Origin: Methylophilaceae bacterium LSUCC0665
Lineage (GTDB): Bacteria > Pseudomonadota > Gammaproteobacteria > Burkholderiales > Methylophilaceae
Assembly (NCBI GenBank): GCA_024919215.1
Contig: CP103437.1
Span: 744,001 to 808,000, forward strand
Direction of reading: 5' to 3'
DNA: 64,000 nucleotides
Position 1 is the first letter of the stretch. Each line of letters begins with the position of its first letter. Positions 48,315 through 56,488 of this stretch are shown here, piece after piece. The notes under the pieces are model-generated. The model did not search any database. It saw only the letters and a program-made list of their open reading frames with translations, and was not told where the DNA came from. Made by a program: the position numbers and the translations under genes.

Positions 48315-49229
48315 TTAAACTTTCCCAATAAGAAGATATTCTAGTAAAGCTTTTTGAACATGCAAACGATTTTCTGCCTCATCCCAAACCACAGACTTAG
48401 GTCCATCAATAACATCAGATGTAACTTCCTCTCCTCTGTGTGCCGGCAAACAATGCATGAATAAAGAATCTTTTGCTGAGACATCCATCATTTCTTGATC
48501 AACTTGCCAATCTGCAAAAACTGATTTTCTTTCTGACTGCTCTGCCTCGTACCCCATACTTGTCCATACATCAGTAGTTACAATGTGAGCATCTTTAGCT
48601 GCATCCATAGGATTTTCAAATTGTTCAAAATGAGAATCATCGTATAAGCCTGCTCTCTCAACCTCAACCTCATATCCTTTTGGGGTTGACACATGCATAT
48701 TAAAATCTAATAACTCTGCAGCTTGTAACCAGGTATTGCAAACATTATTAGAATCCCCAATCCAGGCGACTGTTTTTCCCTCAATTGAGCCTCTATGCTC
48801 GATAAAAGTAAATATATCCGCCAAAATTTGACAAGGGTGATACTCATTCGTCAGCCCATTAATCACAGGAACTCTGGAATTCTGCGCAAATCGCTCAATG
48901 ATTTCCTGTTCAAATGTCCTTATCATCACAACATCACTCATTCGAGAAATAACTTGAGCTGCGTCCTCTACAGGCTCTCCCCTGCCTAGCTGAGAATCTT
49001 TTGTATTTAGATAAATAGCTGCTCCACCTAATTGATGCATACCTGACTCAAAAGACAATCGTGTTCTAGTGCTTGCCTTTTCAAAAATCATAACCAAAGT
49101 TCTATCTTCAAGTGGCCAGTATTTTTGATACTCTTTAAACTGTTTTTTTAGCCATTTTGCTCGATCAAATAAATAATATATTTCATCTTTTGTAAGATCA
49201 TTGAATTGTAAAAAGTGCTTAATCGTCAT
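48315..49229 (-). CDS. argF: Ornithine carbamoyltransferase
   Basis: A 304-residue transcarbamylase forming citrulline from ornithine and carbamoyl phosphate. The carbamoyl phosphate loop [13 protein letters not shown] is near residue 50. The ornithine-binding HPCQILAD and the catalytic cysteine in [13 protein letters not shown] are present. Overlaps argD by four bases and precedes argG, the usual argD-argF-argG order in this group. Confidence 0.98.
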   Translation of the reverse strand: MTIKHFLQFNDLTKDEIYYLFDRAKWLKKQFKEYQKYWPLEDRTLVMIFEKASTRTRLSFESGMHQLGGAAIYLNTKDSQLGRGEPVEDAAQVISRMSDVVMIRTFEQEIIERFAQNSRVPVINGLTNEYHPCQILADIFTFIEHRGSIEGKTVAWIGDSNNVCNTWLQAAELLDFNMHVSTPKGYEVEVERAGLYDDSHFEQFENPMDAAKDAHIVTTDVWTSMGYEAEQSERKSVFADWQVDQEMMDVSAKDSLFMHCLPAHRGEEVTSDVIDGPKSVVWDEAENRLHVQKALLEYLLIGKV

Positions 49230-50422
49230 GTTTGATTTTCTTTCAAATAATTTTTTAACATCATTATTAAATTAGAAACCAAAAATTCTGACTCATCATC
49301 ATTAATAATTAGTGGAGGAACAATTCTTATAACATTTCCAGATGTCACGCTGATCAGTAAATTGTATTTTAAAGCATAAGTCATCAGCTCTGGGCAATCA
49401 TGGCCAAGCTCAATACCTATCATTAAACCTTGCTGTCTAACGTCAATAACAAAATCCAAAGATTTTGTTTGTTCTCTCAAAGCATGAGCAATTTTTGAAC
49501 CTTGAATTGTTACATTTAAATAAAGCTTTTCTTGATCCAAGACATCAAGAGTTAAATTACCTGCTCGACATGCTAACGGGTTTCCTCCAAATGTTGAACC
49601 ATGTTGTCCTGGTTTAATAATATTTGTTATTTTTTCGTTCACTAAAGTAGCCCCAATAGGAACTCCTGAGCCAAGACCTTTTGCGCTGGTAAGAACATCC
49701 GGTTTAATATCTGAATATTGATAAGCATATAATCGACCAGTTCGACCCACGCCGGTCTGGACTTCATCTAGCATAAGAAGCCATTCATTGAGATCACATA
49801 TCTTTCTCAAATCATTTAAATATGATGAAAGATTTTTTGGAAGTCTTACCCCACCTTCACCTTGAATAGGCTCAACTAAAATAGCAACAACATTTTTATT
49901 CTGATCAGCAATTTTTTTTAAAGAATTTAAATCATCAAAAGGAACTCGGATAAAGCCTTTCAAAAGAGGCTCAAAGCCAGCTTGAACTTTTCTACTTCCA
50001 GTGGCAGATAAAGTTGCCATAGTCCTTCCATGAAAAGAATTCTCCATCACAATAATTTGCGGGTCTGTAACTTTTTTTGAATTAGCAAACAATCTCGCAA
50101 ACTTTATAGCTGCCTCATTTGCCTCACAACCAGAGTTTGAAAAAAATACTGCTTTCATACCCGTCAATTTTGTTAGTCTTGCAGCAAGTTTTTCTTGTTC
50201 ACTGATATTCACATAATTAGATACATGAATAAATTGATCAAGCTGGTCTTTTAATCCCGAAGTAAAATAAGGGTGAACATGGCCCAAAGTATTTACTGCA
50301 ACCCCAGCTAAAGCATCAAGGTATTTATTTCCATTTTTATCAAATAACCAAACGCCCTCACCTTTTTCAAAAGAAATAGGAAGTCTTCCGTACGTTTTTA
50401 AAATTGAATTGTTTGATTCCAT
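49226..50422 (-). CDS. argD: Acetylornithine aminotransferase
   Basis: A 398-residue class III PLP aminotransferase. The N-terminus TYGRLPISFEKGEGVWLFD is typical. FSNSGCEANEAAIKFAR binds the cofactor phosphate, LMLDEVQTGVGRTG holds the PLP aspartate, and the lysine is in LTSAKGLGSGVPIG. It may also act in lysine synthesis (DapC). Its ATG lies only eight bases after the T tract of a strong terminator and has no Shine-Dalgarno sequence, an odd arrangement for the first gene of a nineteen-gene cluster. Confidence 0.96.
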   Translation of the reverse strand: MESNNSILKTYGRLPISFEKGEGVWLFDKNGNKYLDALAGVAVNTLGHVHPYFTSGLKDQLDQFIHVSNYVNISEQEKLAARLTKLTGMKAVFFSNSGCEANEAAIKFARLFANSKKVTDPQIIVMENSFHGRTMATLSATGSRKVQAGFEPLLKGFIRVPFDDLNSLKKIADQNKNVVAILVEPIQGEGGVRLPKNLSSYLNDLRKICDLNEWLLMLDEVQTGVGRTGRLYAYQYSDIKPDVLTSAKGLGSGVPIGATLVNEKITNIIKPGQHGSTFGGNPLACRAGNLTLDVLDQEKLYLNVTIQGSKIAHALREQTKSLDFVIDVRQQGLMIGIELGHDCPELMTYALKYNLLISVTSGNVIRIVPPLIINDDESEFLVSNLIMMLKNYLKENQT

Positions 50423-50429
50423 CTAGAAT

Positions 50430-50452
50430 AAAAAAAGGCGGCTATAGCCGCC
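50430..50452 (-). terminator. Rho-independent terminator between the PuuD-like gene and argD
   Basis: GGCGGCTATAGCCGCC (50437-50452) is a perfect palindrome with a six-base-pair GC stem, followed on the minus strand by seven T. On the plus strand the tail is GATTTTTAC, so weak bidirectional action is possible. It is the most GC-rich hairpin I noticed between genes in the window. Confidence 0.85.
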
Positions 50453-50479
50453 GATTTTTACAAAATTATTAAAGCTAAA

Positions 50480-50977
50480 TTATAAACCAATTAAGCCTTT
50501 ATGTGATAGTCCGTTTGTCATTAAAAATAACATTGGAATTGATAACAAAGTGTTAGTTCGAGATGCTAAAAAAGCAATTCTTCTAGCAGCAGTTTTTTCT
50601 GCATCGCTGGCTGGCTTTAAACCAAGAATTTTTTGTTGGTTTGGCCAAATAAGAACCCACACATTGAATAACATGATAGTACCCAACCATGAGCCTAATC
50701 CAATCGCTTCATAACCGCCACTCAATGTAAAAGCAGGAACAAAATTGGCTCCTAAAAGTGCAGCACCTGCAATCCATGTAGCCAATGCTGCCCAACGAAA
50801 CCAAAGAAGGGCTAATGGAGCAACATGTTTGGTAATACCAGCTGCTGTTCCATCAGCATTAGCGTTTTTCAAAGCTGGAACTTGAACAAAATTGAAATAA
50901 TAAAGCAGGCCTATCCAGGCCACTCCTACAATAACATGCAGAAATCTAACAATCGCGGTGAAATAATCGTACTCCAT
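50480..50977 (-). CDS. PuuD-like (DUF989) four-helix membrane protein
   Basis: A 165-residue inner-membrane protein with about four helices, similar to the N-terminal membrane part of urate hydroxylase PuuD. It begins FTAIVRFLHVIVGVAWIGLLYYFNF, then TKHVAPLALLWFRWAA. These histidines could ligate heme. The cytochrome c domain of full PuuD is missing, and no other purine catabolism gene is near, so urate oxidation is not supported. A good TAGGAGA lies nine bases before the ATG. It is preceded by a 30-residue membrane peptide gene and followed by a strong terminator, forming a two-gene unit. Confidence 0.75.
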   Translation of the reverse strand: MEYDYFTAIVRFLHVIVGVAWIGLLYYFNFVQVPALKNANADGTAAGITKHVAPLALLWFRWAALATWIAGAALLGANFVPAFTLSGGYEAIGLGSWLGTIMLFNVWVLIWPNQQKILGLKPASDAEKTAARRIAFLASRTNTLLSIPMLFLMTNGLSHKGLIGL

Positions 50978-51006
50978 AATAATCTCCTAGTATCTGGTAA
51001 TGTAAA

Positions 51007-51099
51007 TTAAAAAAAGTTTTTCAAGAGATATACAAAAACAAAAGTAAGTATAACGCCTGCGACAATAGTTCCGAGAATTGAATCTAATGGGTTTTTCAT
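51007..51099 (-). CDS. 30-residue single-helix membrane peptide
   Basis: ATG at 51099 to TAA at 51007-51009 encodes 30 residues beginning MKNPLDSILGTIVAGVILTF and ending YLLKNFF. One hydrophobic helix spans about residues 8-25, flanked by lysines. A strong Shine-Dalgarno GGAGG sits eight bases before the ATG, one of the clearest in the window, and a TTGACA -35 lies further upstream. It is 29 bases from the PuuD-like membrane protein, so it may be a small accessory subunit of that protein. I do not recognise a named family. Confidence 0.7.
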   Translation of the reverse strand: MKNPLDSILGTIVAGVILTFVFVYLLKNFF

Positions 51100-51126
51100 A
51101 AAAATTTTCCTCCAAATTTTAAGAAT

Positions 51127-51154
51127 AGACTATATTATTTAACAACATTGTCAA
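51127..51154 (-). promoter_or_regulatory. Promoter of the small peptide/PuuD-like unit
   Basis: An exact TTGACA (51149-51154) with TAGTCT (51127-51132) after a 16-base spacer. The -10 is weak (three of six). The downstream leader carries the GGAGG ribosome binding site of the peptide. Confidence 0.45.
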
Positions 51155-51179
51155 GATTGAAAAGGTTTCATTATTAACT

Positions 51180-52046
51180 ATGGGAAATGTATCATCAAAA
51201 TATAAAAGTTTCCGATGGATGTTGTTGGCGACATTTTCATTTAGCATTATGGGTTTATGCGTAAAATTAAACTCCACTTCATTTAATGAATATGAATTAG
51301 TTTTTTATCGTTCGTTTGTGAGTTTAATTATCCTTGTTGTGTTGATGAAAAAAAACGACATTACTATTAAAACAAAATATATGTGGTTTCATTTTTTAAG
51401 GTCATTTATTGGTTTCCTGAGTCTTTTATTATTCTTTTACGCTATTACAAAACTTCCTCTGAGTACATCCATGACACTCAATTACACATCCCCTATTTTT
51501 TTGGGGCTTATGATTCCCTTATTAATGAAACAAAAATTTAACAGTTCCAGCTTATTTCTTCTTTTAATAGGATTTTTAGGAATTGTATTCATTTTAAAAC
51601 CAGTTTTTAATCACAACTGGTTCGCAGGCTTAATGGGAGTCCTATCAGGATTTGGAGCCGCAATCGCTTATATTATGGTTGCAAAATTAGGTCAATTAAA
51701 AGAGCCTGATTTAAGAACGGTTTATTTTTTCACCTTAATATCATCAGTACTTTCTTTTTGTTTGATGTTAAAAGAGGATATCAATCCAATTTCTTTTGAC
51801 ATCAGTTTAATTTATCTGTTGCTGTTAGGGGTAAGTGCAACCATCGCTCAAATTGCTATCACAAGAGCCTACCGTGAAGGTAAAACATTAAATAATGCTG
51901 CTTATTCTTATATGACCGTAATCTTTTCAGTAGGTTGGGGAATATGGATATTCCAGGAAAGTCTGGATTGGTTGACGATGGTTGGAATCTTGCTGATTTT
52001 TTTAGCTGGTGTATTTATCAATAAAACTAAGTTAAGGCTCAAGTAA
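51180..52046 (+). CDS. DMT superfamily (EamA) transporter
   Basis: A 288-residue protein with ten predicted membrane helices in two EamA repeats. Family segments include FSFSIMGLCVKL, ELVFYRSFVSLIILV, YTSPIFLGLMIPLLM, and in the second half AIAYIMVAKLGQL. RhaT/YdcZ-like drug/metabolite transporters export or import small metabolites; the substrate is unknown. It points away from the small peptide gene and converges on the response regulator gene, overlapping it by 15 bases. Confidence 0.88.
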   Translation: MGNVSSKYKSFRWMLLATFSFSIMGLCVKLNSTSFNEYELVFYRSFVSLIILVVLMKKNDITIKTKYMWFHFLRSFIGFLSLLLFFYAITKLPLSTSMTLNYTSPIFLGLMIPLLMKQKFNSSSLFLLLIGFLGIVFILKPVFNHNWFAGLMGVLSGFGAAIAYIMVAKLGQLKEPDLRTVYFFTLISSVLSFCLMLKEDINPISFDISLIYLLLLGVSATIAQIAITRAYREGKTLNNAAYSYMTVIFSVGWGIWIFQESLDWLTMVGILLIFLAGVFINKTKLRLK

Positions 52047-52670
52047 TCCACATCGAATTGCGATAAGAGCTATTTCTGCAGAGTTATTCGCATTTAATTT
52101 TTGTTTAATATTGTATAAATGGGTTCCCACAGTGCGCGGACTTAAGCACATAGTATCCGCAATCTCGTTGGTACTTTTCCCCTTGGCTAAAGATATGAAT
52201 ACTTCAAACTCTCTGTCCGATAACACTTCAGTAGGGTCATTTTCTCCAGATAATTGGGTAATTGCTAATTGCTGAGCAACAGTAGATTCAATGTATTTTT
52301 TTCCACTTCCAACAGTTCTGATTGCATTAATCAGCTCTTCTGCAGCGCTTCTTTTTGTTAAATAACCAATTGCACCTGCGCTAAGAACTCTTTTTGGATG
52401 TACGGAGTCTTCATGCGCAGATAATACCAGTATTTTTGCATTTTTATCTTTTGCTATTATTCTCTCAATTGCTTCTAGACCTCCAATGCCAGGCATGGTG
52501 ATATCCATCACTACCACATCAGGTTTTATTTCTTGAAATTTGATGATGCCTTCTTCACCTGTTTCAGCTTCAGCAATTACTTGCATATCTTTTTCGCTAT
52601 CGATAAGCATTTTAAAACCCATTCTAACTACAGAATGATCATCAACTAACAATACATTTAAATTTGACAT
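52032..52670 (-). CDS. LuxR/NarL-family response regulator
   Basis: A 212-residue two-component regulator. The receiver has the acidic pair in VDDHSVVRMGF, phospho-acceptor Asp56 in VVVMDITMPG, and the conserved Lys in LTKRSAAEEL. The C-terminal LuxR-type HTH is LSDREFEVFISLAKGKSTNEIADTMCLSPRTVGTHL in outline, with KGKSTNEIA and SPRTVGTH as its core. It lies six bases after the kinase gene, so it is its partner. It resembles UvrY/GacA and MoxX/MxaB-type regulators. Confidence 0.9.
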   Translation of the reverse strand: MSNLNVLLVDDHSVVRMGFKMLIDSEKDMQVIAEAETGEEGIIKFQEIKPDVVVMDITMPGIGGLEAIERIIAKDKNAKILVLSAHEDSVHPKRVLSAGAIGYLTKRSAAEELINAIRTVGSGKKYIESTVAQQLAITQLSGENDPTEVLSDREFEVFISLAKGKSTNEIADTMCLSPRTVGTHLYNIKQKLNANNSAEIALIAIRCGLLEP

Positions 52671-52676
52671 AGATTC

Positions 52677-54380
52677 CTATCTTTTCTTAACTGGAATTAA
52701 TCCAGTGATTATTGTTCCGTTCCGGTCTGATTGTAACTCAAATTTTCCTCCAAGACCTTGAATTCTTTCTCTCATACCAACAATTCCAAATTGCTTAGAG
52801 GCTTTCAAAATATTTGCATCAAACCCCTTGCCATTATCGCTAAAAGTAAGCTTTAAAAACCTTTTATTAGCCATTAAATCAATTTTTACTTCAGAAGCAT
52901 CTGCATGTTTTAAGCAATTATTCATTCCCTCTTGTATGATTCTGTAAATATTGATACTTATCTCCTCAGATAAATTTTCAACTTTATTATGCTTAAAAAT
53001 TACTTTTATCGCAGGATATTGTTTTTGCCATACACCAACTAAATCATTAATTGTTTCCACTAATCCAAGATTATCTAGTGACCCAGGTCTTAATTTACGA
53101 ATGATGTTATGCATACCATCATATATTTGATTGGCAGCGGATGTTACAGACTCAGCACTCGTTGCAATCAACTCATTTCCCTTGGCTTGATTTTTAATAT
53201 TTTGCGTGAAAATTTTTATAGCAGAAACATACTGACCAAGTTCATCATGCAGCTCTCGTGCCAAACTTCTTCTTTCATCCTCAATTCTTTCTCGAATAAT
53301 TCCAGTCAATTTTCTATTTTGGTCTAGAGCTTTTTTTGACTTTTCTGCTGTTAATTTTTCAGATATGTCTCTCATACTCACAATATCACCGATCACCTCT
53401 TTTTTATCTGGATCAAATAGTGGAGATATTGAAATAGAGACATCTATCATTTTTTTAGATTTAGTAAGACGTTTTGTTTCAAGATTTTGAATTTTTTTAT
53501 TCTTGTGTGTATAAGATAAATTTGATTTAAGTTCACCCAATTTATTTTTTGGAACAATCAATTCAACAGATTTACCCAGCACTTCCTTTTTTCGAAAACC
53601 AAACATGTTTTCAGCAGAATGATTCCAAAAATTAATTTTTCGATCTGAATCTAAAATCATTATGGCATCAGCTGTTTGTTGAGATATCAGAGCTAATTTT
53701 TTATTTTCATTTAAAAACTTTTCCAAAGATTGTCCCATTTTATTAAAGTTTGTTGCGATTCTTTGAAAATCTGGAACATCAAATTTTGGTAACCTTGTTT
53801 TTAAATTACCTCGTCCAAAATCCTCTATTCCTTTTAACAATGAATTGATTGAAGATAGCCACCTTCCCAATAGCATATAAATAAAAATGTTAATTAACAG
53901 AAAAACAATTAATGAAATATATATAAAACTTCTTGTATGGTACCAAGCTTCTCTGATTGCACCATCAGGAGCTGACTGAACAATTAACCTTCCATATTTA
54001 ATAATTTTTGCATTTATTTCTTGCGGCGGTGTCATGTATTTTTTAAACCATGCCGGGGGGGTTATCTCTTGACGATAAGTTGATGATGGTGATTGATACA
54101 ATAAGTGGTTATTTAAATCATAAAGCGAAATGATATTACTCCGAACATGTCCTAGTTCAACTAGAAATGGTTGTATCACTTGATGTGTATAACCCCACTC
54201 TGGATTTTGTACAGAGCTAGTTATAAATGTATCCAATAATTGCAGACTAACTCTGTGTGATGATTCAACACCCTCCTCAATCGCTTTTTTTGAGGATTTC
54301 ATGAGCGTAATTGAGAGCCCGATCAGAAAAAGGATCATGATTAGTGCAATTAATAAATTTAATCTTAATCTTAAGCTCAT
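52677..54380 (-). CDS. Sensor histidine kinase with LapD/MoxY-like periplasmic domain
   Basis: A 567-residue membrane kinase. Helix 1 (about 8-27) is followed by a periplasmic domain (28-150) that includes ISLYDLNNHLLYQSP and PDGAIREAWYH, resembling the LapD/MoxY N-terminal fold. Then come helix 2 (151-172), HAMP (173-225), PAS (228-340), HisKA_3 with His378 in ARELHDELGQYVSAIK, and HATPase_c with FSDNGKGFD and GIVGMRERI. MoxY is the methanol-oxidation sensor in Paracoccus. With PQQ genes in the window, control of methanol dehydrogenase genes is plausible but not shown. Divergent from acs across 125 bases. Confidence 0.9.
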   Translation of the reverse strand: MSLRLRLNLLIALIMILFLIGLSITLMKSSKKAIEEGVESSHRVSLQLLDTFITSSVQNPEWGYTHQVIQPFLVELGHVRSNIISLYDLNNHLLYQSPSSTYRQEITPPAWFKKYMTPPQEINAKIIKYGRLIVQSAPDGAIREAWYHTRSFIYISLIVFLLINIFIYMLLGRWLSSINSLLKGIEDFGRGNLKTRLPKFDVPDFQRIATNFNKMGQSLEKFLNENKKLALISQQTADAIMILDSDRKINFWNHSAENMFGFRKKEVLGKSVELIVPKNKLGELKSNLSYTHKNKKIQNLETKRLTKSKKMIDVSISISPLFDPDKKEVIGDIVSMRDISEKLTAEKSKKALDQNRKLTGIIRERIEDERRSLARELHDELGQYVSAIKIFTQNIKNQAKGNELIATSAESVTSAANQIYDGMHNIIRKLRPGSLDNLGLVETINDLVGVWQKQYPAIKVIFKHNKVENLSEEISINIYRIIQEGMNNCLKHADASEVKIDLMANKRFLKLTFSDNGKGFDANILKASKQFGIVGMRERIQGLGGKFELQSDRNGTIITGLIPVKKR

Positions 54381-54418
54381 AGAAAAAATAAAATTTGGGA
54401 AATCAAAAAAACACTTGT

Positions 54419-54424
54419 ATTATA
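54419..54424 (-). promoter_or_regulatory. -10 element of the sensor kinase operon
   Basis: An exact TATAAT on the minus strand, 38 bases before the kinase ATG. No convincing -35 at the right distance. Confidence 0.4.
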
Positions 54425-54452
54425 GTTTATAACAATGACAGCAATATGATTT

Positions 54453-54458
54453 TATAAT
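54453..54458 (+). promoter_or_regulatory. -10 element of acs
   Basis: An exact TATAAT, 47 bases before the acs ATG, with no strong -35. The acs ribosome binding site AGGGAGG (54494-54500) is near-perfect and fixes the start at 54506. Confidence 0.45.
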
Positions 54459-54505
54459 TCACATCAACACACTTAATCTAACGAAATTCAAAAAGGGAGG
54501 TTTGA

Positions 54506-56479
54506 ATGGCGATTGAATCAGTGATGCATGAAAATAGGGTCTTTAACCCGCCAAAAACATTAAGTGAAAATGCATATATAAAAAACCTAAAAGAATATCA
54601 ACAACTATGTGATTCGGCTGAGGCAGACTATGAGGGTTATTGGGCTGGCCTGGCAAGAGATTTAATAGATTGGAAAAAGCCTTTTACCAAAATTCTTAAT
54701 GAAGATAATGCACCATTTTATAAGTGGTTTGATGATGGGGAATTAAATGTTTCCTATAATTGTATTGATCGACATCTTCCGAACAAGAAAGATAAAGTGG
54801 CTATTATTTTTGAATCAGATAATGGTCAAGTAACTAAAATCACTTACCAAGAGCTGTATGAAAAAGTTTGTCAGTTTGCAAACGGCTTAAAAACTCTTAA
54901 CTTAAATTTAGGTGATCGTGTCATTATATACCTCCCTATGGGTATAGATGCTGTTGTGGCTATGCAAGCATGTGCTCGAATTGGTTTAACTCACTCCGTT
55001 GTATTTGGTGGATTCTCTGCAAAAAGTATTCAAGAACGAGTAATTGATGCAGGAGCAAAATTAATCATTACAGCAGACTATCAAAACAGAGGGGGAAAAG
55101 AATTACCTCTTAAAACTGCTGTTGATGATGCCATTCTTCTTGGTGGTTGTGGTTCGGTTGAAAAAATTATTGTTTTGAATCGAACTGGAAAAGAAGCAAT
55201 ACTTAAAGAAAATGAAATTGATTGGCATGCATTATGTAAAGATCAAAAAATGGAATGCGAGCCAGTATGGGTGAATTCGGAGCATCCATTATTTCTTTTG
55301 TACACCTCTGGATCAACAGGCAAGCCAAAAGGGGTTCAACATTCATCTGGAGGCTATCTACTTCATGCAATCAATACAACCAAATGGACTTTTGATTTAA
55401 AAGATGATGATATCTTTTGGTGTACAGCAGATGTGGGTTGGATTACCGGTCATACTTATGTGGCTTATGGTCCATTAGCGCTGGGTGGAACACAAATTAT
55501 TTTTGAAGGAGTACCTACCTATCCTAATGCAGGTCGTTTTTGGGAGGTCGTACAAAAACATAAAGCGACTATCTTTTATACTGCACCTACTGCTATAAGG
55601 GCATTAATAAAAGCATCTGAAAGTGACGAAGCAGTGCATCCAAAATCATTTGATCTAAGCTCATTAAGAATTTTAGGAACGGTTGGTGAACCCATTAATC
55701 CCGAAGCTTGGATGTGGTATTACGAAAATGTTGGCAATTCAAAATGCCCAATTGCTGATACCTTTTGGCAAACTGAAACTGGTGGTCATGTCATTACACC
55801 ACTTCCGGGCAGTACCCCCTTGGTTCCTGGTTCTTGCACTCTCCCCTTTCCAGGGATTGCAATTGATGTAGTGGATGAGACTGGTCAAAACCTAGAATGG
55901 GGCCAGGGCGGGCTGTTAGTTATTAAAAAACCATGGCCATCTATGATCCGAACTATATGGGGCGATCCTGAGAGATTTAAAAATAGTTACTTTCCAAATG
56001 AATTAGGTGGAAACTTATATCTTGCGGGCGACGGTGCGGTAAGAGATGCTAAATCCGGTTATTTTACTATCATGGGTAGAATTGATGATGTACTTAATGT
56101 CTCAGGGCATAGATTAGGGACAATGGAGATTGAATCTGCACTTGTTGCTAACGAGCTGGTAGCCGAGGCAGCTGTTGTTGGAAGACCTCATGACGTTAAA
56201 GGGGAATCCATCATAGCCTTTGTTGTTTTGAAATCAGAACGTCCAAATTCCGAAAAAGTGACAGAAATAGTCAATGAATTACGTGCCTGGGTAGGAAATG
56301 AAATTGGGCCCATTGCTAAACCTGATGAAATCAGATTTGGAGATAATTTACCTAAAACCAGATCAGGAAAAATTATGAGACGTTTGCTTCGATCAATTGC
56401 TAAAGATGAGGAAATCACAGCAGATATATCTACTCTAGAAAACCCTGCTATCCTGGATCAACTGAAGCAAAAAGTTTAA
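54506..56479 (+). CDS. acs: Acetyl-CoA synthetase
   Basis: A 657-residue ANL-family enzyme that activates acetate to acetyl-CoA through acetyl-AMP. The phosphate loop is [15 protein letters not shown]. Also present are [24 protein letters not shown] for AMP binding, and [20 protein letters not shown] at the hinge. The C-terminal catalytic lysine is in [14 protein letters not shown], the site acetylated by Pat-type enzymes and removed by CobB elsewhere. Propionate activity is possible. It is divergent from a two-component system and is followed by the YhdP gene after nine bases. Confidence 0.97.
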   Translation: MAIESVMHENRVFNPPKTLSENAYIKNLKEYQQLCDSAEADYEGYWAGLARDLIDWKKPFTKILNEDNAPFYKWFDDGELNVSYNCIDRHLPNKKDKVAIIFESDNGQVTKITYQELYEKVCQFANGLKTLNLNLGDRVIIYLPMGIDAVVAMQACARIGLTHSVVFGGFSAKSIQERVIDAGAKLIITADYQNRGGKELPLKTAVDDAILLGGCGSVEKIIVLNRTGKEAILKENEIDWHALCKDQKMECEPVWVNSEHPLFLLYTSGSTGKPKGVQHSSGGYLLHAINTTKWTFDLKDDDIFWCTADVGWITGHTYVAYGPLALGGTQIIFEGVPTYPNAGRFWEVVQKHKATIFYTAPTAIRALIKASESDEAVHPKSFDLSSLRILGTVGEPINPEAWMWYYENVGNSKCPIADTFWQTETGGHVITPLPGSTPLVPGSCTLPFPGIAIDVVDETGQNLEWGQGGLLVIKKPWPSMIRTIWGDPERFKNSYFPNELGGNLYLAGDGAVRDAKSGYFTIMGRIDDVLNVSGHRLGTMEIESALVANELVAEAAVVGRPHDVKGESIIAFVVLKSERPNSEKVTEIVNELRAWVGNEIGPIAKPDEIRFGDNLPKTRSGKIMRRLLRSIAKDEEITADISTLENPAILDQLKQKV

Positions 56480-56488
56480 AATGTTTTA

